Assembly: GCF_047663525.1 (NCBI RefSeq)
Contig: NC_092613.1
Span: 7,279,501-7,343,500, forward strand
DNA: 64,000 nt
DNA from: Anas platyrhynchos
Lineage: Eukaryota > Chordata > Aves > Anseriformes > Anatidae
Reading direction: 5' to 3'
Shown: positions 60,238-64,000 of the stretch, piece by piece
Layout: each line of letters starts with the position of its first letter
How positions within the stretch are numbered: position 1 is the first letter of the stretch
The notes under the pieces: model-generated
Seen by the model: only the letters and a program-made list of their open reading frames with translations
Database searches by the model: none
What the model was told of the DNA's origin: nothing
Program-made: the position numbers and the translations under genes

Positions 60238-63200
60238 GTGAGAGGGGCTGGGGGTTGGGGGGGGGCGCGGGGCTGGACCCCACCGCCCGTTAACGGTTGT
60301 GCGAGATGCCCCTGGGGGTGTTAGGGATGGGTCGGGGCCGGGGGAGGGATGGGATGGGTGGGGGGAAGCCGGGGGGGTGGTGAACGCCGTGTTCCCAGCT
60401 CCGCTGGTTTTGGCACCGATGTGCCCGGTGCCGCTGTCACCGACCGGGAACCGACACCGGGGGGAAGGAACTGCTCGAGCAGGTCCCGGGAGGGGGGAGG
60501 AGGGAATTGAAGCTGGTTTGGGAGCAGGACCTGACTCCCACTTCCCCTCCGAGGGCCCCGCTTCTCTTCTCCTTTTACTGGGGGGGGAGTTTCGCCCCCG
60601 AGCTGAAGGCAGGTGGCAAGGCTGCCGGTACTGCTCGGTGACACCGCTCTGCTCCCGCATCCCGCACGCAGCCGGGTCCACCCGGGGCCTTGGGAGCCCC
60701 CCGAGGTGCCAGCTGGCCGGGGAGCTGCTGGGGGAGGAGTGCCCCGTGCTCGATCTCTGCAGAGCAGGAACTTTGCAAGCTCCGGGGGGGAACGAAGGCA
60801 ACCCGCCCTCTGCTCAGCACCAGGACTTCTCTTTGTGTCCCAAGACTTCTTTCTGCAAACCGCTTGAAAAGTCCGTGCCCAAATAGCTCTTGTGCACATT
60901 TACTGCCTTCCCCCCCCGCCCCGTGAGCAGGTTTGGCAATCTGGAGCTGAAATCTGCTTTGCCAGCAGAAGCTGCAAAAAGTCGATGCGAGTCGTTCTGC
61001 AAAAGTTCTGCTGGTTTCATTTTCATCTCCTCCCCTCTGAGCCACCTGCGCCCTCTGAGCGGTGCTGCTCTGGCGATGAGGCCAAAATCCCCTCGCAGTG
61101 TCTGAGCCCAGGCTGGCTGTGTGTGTGCAGAGGCTGTGCAGGTTTTCAGGCACTTTCTCTGCTTGGGGCAGCGGTGGGGACCTGCAGCAAGGCCACCTTT
61201 TTTTGGCCACCTCCCCGCAGGGGGACCGAGCGCTGCCACTGCTCCAGGTCTGGGACCTCTGCTCACCTCGCTGCTGCTGTGTGGGATGGGATGGGAGCCC
61301 CTGTGAGGAGCAGGGATGGGGACAGGAATGGGGACAAGGGGGTGAGGTGCTGCTGGGGGAGCCTCTGCCATGGCCAGGAGCCTGGCTCACCCCTGTTCTC
61401 AGCCAGTGAATTAGGGTCGGGTTTTCTGGAGTATCCATGGGCAAAACCTGATATTTTGGGTGCGAAAGAGCGAGCCTTAACACCTCCTTCCCTCCTTGCA
61501 GGGTGATAAATGCGGGGAAGAGCCAGCACAACGAGGACCAGGCGTGCTGTGAGGTGGTGTTTGTGGAGAGGAGGCCAAGCCCCAGGGGCCGCCAACCCTC
61601 CGGGGATGGCAGCAGGGAGCTGGATGGGGTGAGAGCCGCACGGGGGGAGAGCCACAGCAGCTGCTGTGCCCTGCTGCTGGACTGGGGCTGGCTGGCACTG
61701 GGAGGCACTGGCCAACGTGCCCCTGCGGGCTGTCCCCAAGGAGCCAGCTGCCGGAGACGGTGCTGGGTGTCAGTGCAGGGCTGGGACACGCAAGGCAGAG
61801 CCCCCACTCCCCGCTCCCCACTGTCTGCTTCCCCACAGCACTCGCTGAACCTTCCTCTCTCTCCCCGCAGGGCAGGAAGGGATTTTATTTCCACTACTGG
61901 GCTTTGTTTGATGGCCACGCGGGCAGCGGCGCTGCCGTCATGGCATCCAAAAGGCTCCACCTGCACATCTGCGAGCAGCTCCGGGACCTGGTGGACATCC
62001 TGCAGGACCCCTCCCCGCCTCCCATCTGCCTCCAGCACGACGCCAGGGCTGGCGCAGCCGAGCTGAGCCGGGCGCCCCTCACAGAGGACAACGGAGAGGT
62101 CCCCAGCGATGCCCTGCCACGCTTTCACCTGGAGAAAGCAGTGTCTCATGAGAGCCTGGTGATCGGTGCCATCGAGAACGCCTTCAAGCACATGGTGAGT
62201 GATCCCCAGCCTGCGGGGACACCCGCTGGGTGCTGGCTGGGGGCGTTTGCTTTGCTTTCTGCCCCCTCCAGCAGGAGGCAGGTCTGCAACGAGGACTCCT
62301 GGCAGGGCGGCTCCTGCCCTGGTGTGCTGCTGTCCCCTGTTTCAGGGGTTCAGAGCACAGAGGCTTTGGGCTCGGGGCCTGTGTGGGTGCAGGATTTGGT
62401 CGCACTTCGTTCCAGCAGTCCCCTCCCGTCTTGTTCTCTCCTGCCCTCTCCACAGCCCCAGGGAAGCTGTGCCCCTGCTGCCCACAGGACCCCAGGCTGT
62501 GTGGGGCGAGGTGCCCGGCCACAGCCTGCCGGAGCAGCAGGATGCTATTTTGGGCTGCCTGGACCTCTGCTTGCTGGCAGGGGCTGCTGCTCGTGCTGCC
62601 CAGACCCGCTCTCTGTCTCCCCAGGATGACCAGATCGAGCAGGAGCGGGCATCCCAGAGCATCTCCGGGGGCTGCTGTGCCCTGGCCGCCGTCTACCTCA
62701 TGGGCAAGTTCTACGTGGCCAACGCTGGTGACAGCAGGTACAGCCCCCGGCCTTCCCCCCGTACCAGGGCTTGCCCCCGTTTCAGGGCGGTGAGGAGCTG
62801 GGGCTGTCTGGGGGAGGGCAGGAGCAGCCTGATCATGAGCCCTGAGGACAGCGTGCCGTGCCGTGCCGTGCCTCGCCGTGCTCTCCACGTTTGCCTGGTG
62901 TGCTGAGGGGCTGCAGGACGTCCAGCAGGAGGGCGAAGCTGGTTTGAACGCTTCTTGCCCTGGGATGGCGGAGGAGATCTCGGTGCCTTGCTGCTGGGGA
63001 TGTGCAGAGTGGCGTGGGCAGGAGCCGCGAGCAGAGGCTGGAGGCGATGAGCAGGGATTGTGCTCAGCCTCTGCCAGTCGGCCGTGGGGTGCCGTGGGGC
63101 TGGGTCCCTGGAGGGGACTTGCAGCCCTTGACAGGACAGCGAGTGGGGCAGATAGGTCACGGGTATCAGATCCTCGGTGCCCCCAGACCTCCAGAAACAT

Positions 63201-63704
63201 CTCATAAGCAGCCATCAGTAACCCATCAAACACTTTTTTAACCCGCAGCACTGCTGTGGGTTCGGGCTGGGCGCTTGCACCCCCGTCCTGCCGCTGGTGG
63301 CTTCTGCCTGTCCTGTGTGCAGCTCCCTGCTAACAGAGGCTCTGTAACCCTCGTGCTGCTCCCTCTCTAACCATACCCCTTCCTCTGGTTTGCTCTCCAT
63401 CCCCTCTGCCCCCCGCTTCCCTTCCATTTTCCCGTCCTCCCTCCGGCTGTGCCAGCCAGGAGCCGCTGTCCCTGCAGCTGGGGCTGGGCAGAGGGCCCGC
63501 AGCGGGGGGAGGACGCTGTGCCCCTGGGGCAGGGACCCAGCGGGGCTGCCCGGAGCTGAGCCAGCCCACCCCGTCCCCTCTCCTCCTCTCTAATCTCATC
63601 CTTCCATGTCTCATTGCAGGGCCATTATCATCCGTAACGGGGAAATCATTCCAATGTCCAGGGAGTTTACTCCAGAGACAGAGAGGCAGAGGCTGCAGTT
63701 TTTA
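59939..63704 (+). CDS. PPM1J: PPM1J: PP2C-family Ser/Thr protein phosphatase, 5' part (exons 1-5, about 316 aa; continues beyond the window)
   Basis: Exons 59939-60237, 61502-61628, 61871-62194, 62625-62737 and 63620-63704 join in frame with GT-AG introns. The product is a PPM-family metal-dependent phosphatase that removes phosphate from Ser/Thr. Residues 2-16 form an amphipathic helix like the membrane-targeting one of PPM1H. Residues 31-53 are Gly-rich. The conserved domain opens at RRLPWSTGYAE, then VINAGKS.HNEDQA (E111, D112), FDGHAGSG (D156 to G162) and YVANAGDSR (280-288). D112 and D156 match PP2C metal ligands. FLQL.P..LRRADDH.GRAVQSP, the CCEVV segment, LQDPSPPP and IIPMSREFTPETERQRLQ fit PPM1J better than PPM1H or PPM1M. 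Human PPM1J is about 505 residues, so the C-terminal catalytic third is missing here. The start ATG has G at -3 and lies in a CpG island. Confidence 0.95.
60028..60090. repeat. GGC/GGT trinucleotide tract coding for poly-Gly in PPM1J
   Basis: Two impure GGC/GGT runs encode glycines 31-36 and 40-50, joined by AGT. The length is likely polymorphic or variable between species, because such tracts slip. Confidence 0.9.
60238..61501 (+). other. PPM1J: PPM1J intron 1
   Basis: This 1.26 kb GT-AG intron interrupts the codon for Glu100. The 5' half continues the CpG island. No other element is recognised. Confidence 0.9.
61502..61628 (+). CDS. PPM1J: PPM1J exon 2: first metal-binding motif
   Basis: The acceptor is CCTCCTTGCAG. 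The first G completes Glu100, followed by 42 codons starting VINAGKSQHNEDQACCEVV. HNED (109-112) is the first metal-site motif of the PP2C fold. It ends RELDG with donor GTGAGA at 61629, phase 0. The tail after the FVE segment is Arg/Ser/Gly-rich and family-variable. Confidence 0.95.
61629..61870 (+). other. PPM1J: PPM1J intron 2
   Basis: A compact 242-bp phase-0 intron, GC-rich, without recognisable content. Confidence 0.9.
61871..62194 (+). CDS. PPM1J: PPM1J exon 3: DGHAG catalytic motif
   Basis: A 324-bp phase-0 exon with acceptor CTCCCCGCAG and donor GTGAGT. It encodes GRKGFYFHYWALFDGHAGSG (motif DGHAG at 156-160), the helix ending LVDILQDPSPPP, a variable acidic loop, and KAVSHESLVIGAIENAFKHM. 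Confidence 0.96.
62195..62624 (+). other. PPM1J: PPM1J intron 3
   Basis: A 430-bp phase-0 intron. Part of it stays open in the exon frame by chance, because the sequence is GC-rich. Confidence 0.9.
62625..62737 (+). CDS. PPM1J: PPM1J exon 4: GG-C-C-A and ANAGDSR motifs
   Basis: The acceptor is TCTCCCCAG and the donor is GTACAG. The 113 bp encode residues 251-287 and two bases of Arg288, covering ISGGCCALAAVYLMGK and FYVANAGDSR, core strands of the PP2C fold. Confidence 0.96.
62738..63619 (+). other. PPM1J: PPM1J intron 4
   Basis: An 882-bp intron containing a short GTGCC/GCCGT pentamer run near 62.85-62.88 kb. Nothing else is recognised. Confidence 0.9.
63620..63704 (+). CDS. PPM1J: PPM1J exon 5
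   Basis: The acceptor TCATTGCAG is followed by G, which completes Arg288. The next 28 codons encode AIIIRNGEIIPMSREF and TPETERQRLQFL. The donor GTAAGA begins at 63705. The next exon lies outside the window. Confidence 0.95.
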
Positions 63705-64000
63705 GTAAGAAAGACCTTTCTTCTCCTCTCGTTCCTGCCGAGCCACCTCCCGGCCCCTCTGCAGCCCCCCGTGCTCCCTGCCAGGGCTGTCCCTGGGGGG
63801 CTGTGAGCACCCATCCATCCTGGCCAGGGGGTGCTGCTCGGGAGCTGCCCCCGCTCGCTGTGCCGTGGCTGCCGGGCTCCTGGCTCGCTGTGGGACTGGG
63901 AATAATGGGGTCTTGGCACGGCACCGGCACCGTGTTGGTAGGAGTGCCTGGAGCTGGTTCAGCCCATCACATCCAGCTCCTGCCCCAGGACCACACGGTG
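63705..64000 (+). other. PPM1J: PPM1J intron 5, start only
   Basis: Sequence after donor GTAAGA up to the window edge. I see no further coding sequence matching the family. Confidence 0.8.

Larger units (their letters stand above)
59400..60260. promoter_or_regulatory. PPM1J: CpG island, PPM1J promoter and exon 1
   Basis: Very GC- and CpG-rich DNA surrounds the start codon. An Sp1-type GC box, GGGGCGGGGCGG, lies at 59886-59897, about 45 bases before the ATG. No TATA box is visible, consistent with a dispersed CpG-island promoter. The TSS cannot be placed from sequence alone. Confidence 0.75.

Noticed and set aside
60575-62191. 538-codon open frame on the minus strand
   Set aside because: It runs antisense through PPM1J introns and exons 2-3. 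The opposite-strand exons have clear PP2C sequence and splice sites, while this frame is low-complexity Pro/Ser/Arg without a domain.

Overview
The window is vertebrate nuclear DNA, most probably from a bird. A short CR1 retroposon end near 3.96 kb has the avian form. Two spliced genes at the right read as the bird-like orthologues of human TAFA3 and PPM1J, which are adjacent and divergently transcribed at human 1p13. High GC, CpG islands, small PPM1J introns and very few recognisable transposons fit an avian microchromosome; assignment to a specific one is memory-based inference.

Layout. From 1 to about 39.9 kb I find no coding gene. The DNA alternates between GC-rich spacers and AT-rich, TAAT-rich islands that look like candidate conserved non-coding elements. 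Notable pieces are paired inverted TTGATTGAC sites (1.33-1.38 kb), a perfect 12-bp-arm palindrome (8.45 kb) and a dense TGAC/GTCA cluster ending in an NF-E2/BACH-type site (28.33-28.55 kb). On the minus strand, 39.9-54.5 kb holds TAFA3, a secreted chemokine-like neurokine. All four coding exons can be joined with consensus splice sites into a 133-residue protein with a signal peptide and ten cysteines. A non-coding first exon probably lies in the CpG island at 53.76-54.68 kb. On the plus strand, 59.94 kb to the right edge holds the first five coding exons of PPM1J, a PP2C-family Ser/Thr phosphatase. They encode about 316 residues; the rest lies outside the window. Its first exon sits in a second CpG island.

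Between the two promoters (about 54.7-59.4 kb) lies roughly 5 kb containing a diverged tandem array at 56.05-56.41 kb and a smaller CpG-rich patch at 58.15-58.42 kb. The two genes encode unrelated products (an extracellular ligand and an intracellular phosphatase), and nothing here shows that they act together. Their link is genomic: divergent promoters in conserved synteny, with a large non-coding territory behind TAFA3. Coding exons are supported strongly by splice sites, reading-frame phase and recognised protein sequence. TSS positions, the 5' leader exon of TAFA3 and all regulatory calls are inference from sequence alone.
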